From positions 1-12,778 of the forward strand of contig JBMNSG010000057.1 in assembly GCA_050945075.1 (NCBI GenBank): a DNA stretch of 12,778 bases. The letters are read 5' to 3'. The stretch's first letter is position 1. The number at the start of each line of letters is the position of its first letter. A program made the position numbers and the translations under genes. The notes beneath the pieces were generated by a model. It did no database searches and was not told the origin of the DNA. It worked only from the letters and a program-made list of their open reading frames with translations. Shown one piece after another: positions 12,550 to 12,778 of the stretch. The DNA comes from UBA7485 sp050945075. Lineage in GTDB: Bacteria; Bacillota; Clostridia; Eubacteriales; Eubacteriaceae.

Positions 12550-12566
12550 GTGAACATGCGGTTCAC
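12550..12566. repeat. Perfect inverted repeat GTGAAC-ATGCG-GTTCAC
   Basis: Six-base perfect arms and a five-base centre, about 40 bases upstream of the surface protein -10. It may be a regulatory site for that promoter. It is not a Rex site: the arms are too far apart and the right arm lacks the AA end. Confidence 0.4.
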
Positions 12567-12713
12567 TGGCTTATCCGTTTCAGCTGCTGCTGTAATTCCA
12601 TCGGGTCACCCTTATTAATTGTCATGCAAATGAAGTGAAAATCATTTATTTTGTATTACATTATTTTATTTTCTTTTTTGCTGATTCTTTTTCTATTCTG
12701 ATTATCAATAAAT

Positions 12714-12764
12714 CGTATGAAACAGACGACTTATTGTAAATGATTCGTCTGCAATACGTTTTTT
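12714..12764 (+). terminator. Hairpin terminator at the right edge, best read on the plus strand
   Basis: CGTAT (12714-12718) pairs with ATACG (12754-12758), and CAGACGA (12723-12729) pairs with TCGTCTG (12745-12751), with a small internal loop between. TTTTTT follows at 12759-12764. On the minus strand the tail is only ATTTATT, so it may work weakly in both directions and end a gene entering from the right. Confidence 0.6.
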
Positions 12765-12778
12765 ATTCGACTGTTTTT

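Larger units (their letters stand above)
12513..12778. other. AT-rich gene-free edge
   Basis: No convincing open frame on either strand. It contains the dyad at 12550-12566, a long T-rich stretch around 12640-12700 and the hairpin terminator at 12714-12764. A short unrecognised RNA on the plus strand ending at that terminator is possible, but I see no strong promoter for it. Confidence 0.5.

Noticed and set aside
12550..12566. Rex operator near the surface protein promoter
   Set aside because: GTGAA and TTCAC are separated by seven bases and not four, and the right arm lacks the terminal AA, so it does not fit Rex spacing.
1..12778. CRISPR array, tRNA, rRNA, insertion sequence or prophage genes
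   Set aside because: No regularly spaced repeats, no tRNA-like GTTCRA arms with a cloverleaf, no rRNA, and no transposase or integrase motif were seen in any frame.

Overview
The window looks like chromosomal DNA of a strictly anaerobic, fermentative Bacillota (clostridial or erysipelotrichial type). The reasons are a complete [FeFe]-hydrogenase maturation set, AGGAGG-type ribosome binding sites, short U-tailed intrinsic terminators, a DeoR-controlled carbon operon with an anaerobic glycerol-3-phosphate-dehydrogenase-like enzyme, and a Cna-B type surface protein. No species can be named from sequence alone. Every convincing gene is on the minus strand, so the biological order runs from right to left.

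Right part (12778 to 11166): after an AT-rich gene-free edge with a hairpin terminator comes a two-gene unit. Its first gene is a secreted, membrane-anchored protein with two Cna-B-like domains. Eighteen bases later comes a RelB/DinJ-type antitoxin gene, followed directly by a terminator. No toxin gene is visible.

Middle right (11165 to 10302): about 0.85 kb without a convincing protein gene. It carries a good minus-strand promoter (11055-11083) and, about 700 bases downstream, a good intrinsic terminator (10329-10369). This is a candidate noncoding RNA or a decayed gene.

Middle (10301 to 5867): the hydrogenase maturation operon runs in the order TM1266-family regulator, hydE, hydG, hydF. 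It is driven by an extended -10 promoter and ends in a strong hairpin terminator. Its roughly 210-base leader contains a perfect intrinsic terminator just before the first gene and an upstream segment that could compete with it. The same stretch is an open frame, in frame with the first gene, with its own ribosome binding site.

Left (5745 to 1): a DeoR-family repressor gene with its own promoter and terminator. It is followed by a tightly packed operon: GlpA-like FAD dehydrogenase with a [2Fe-2S] domain, FAD/NAD(P) oxidoreductase, DUF1667 cysteine protein, APH-fold small-molecule kinase, and class II aldolase cut by the window edge. Together these suggest a catabolic route in which a polyol or deoxy-sugar is phosphorylated, oxidised by the flavoprotein complex and cleaved by the aldolase, under DeoR control. 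The substrate cannot be read from the sequence.
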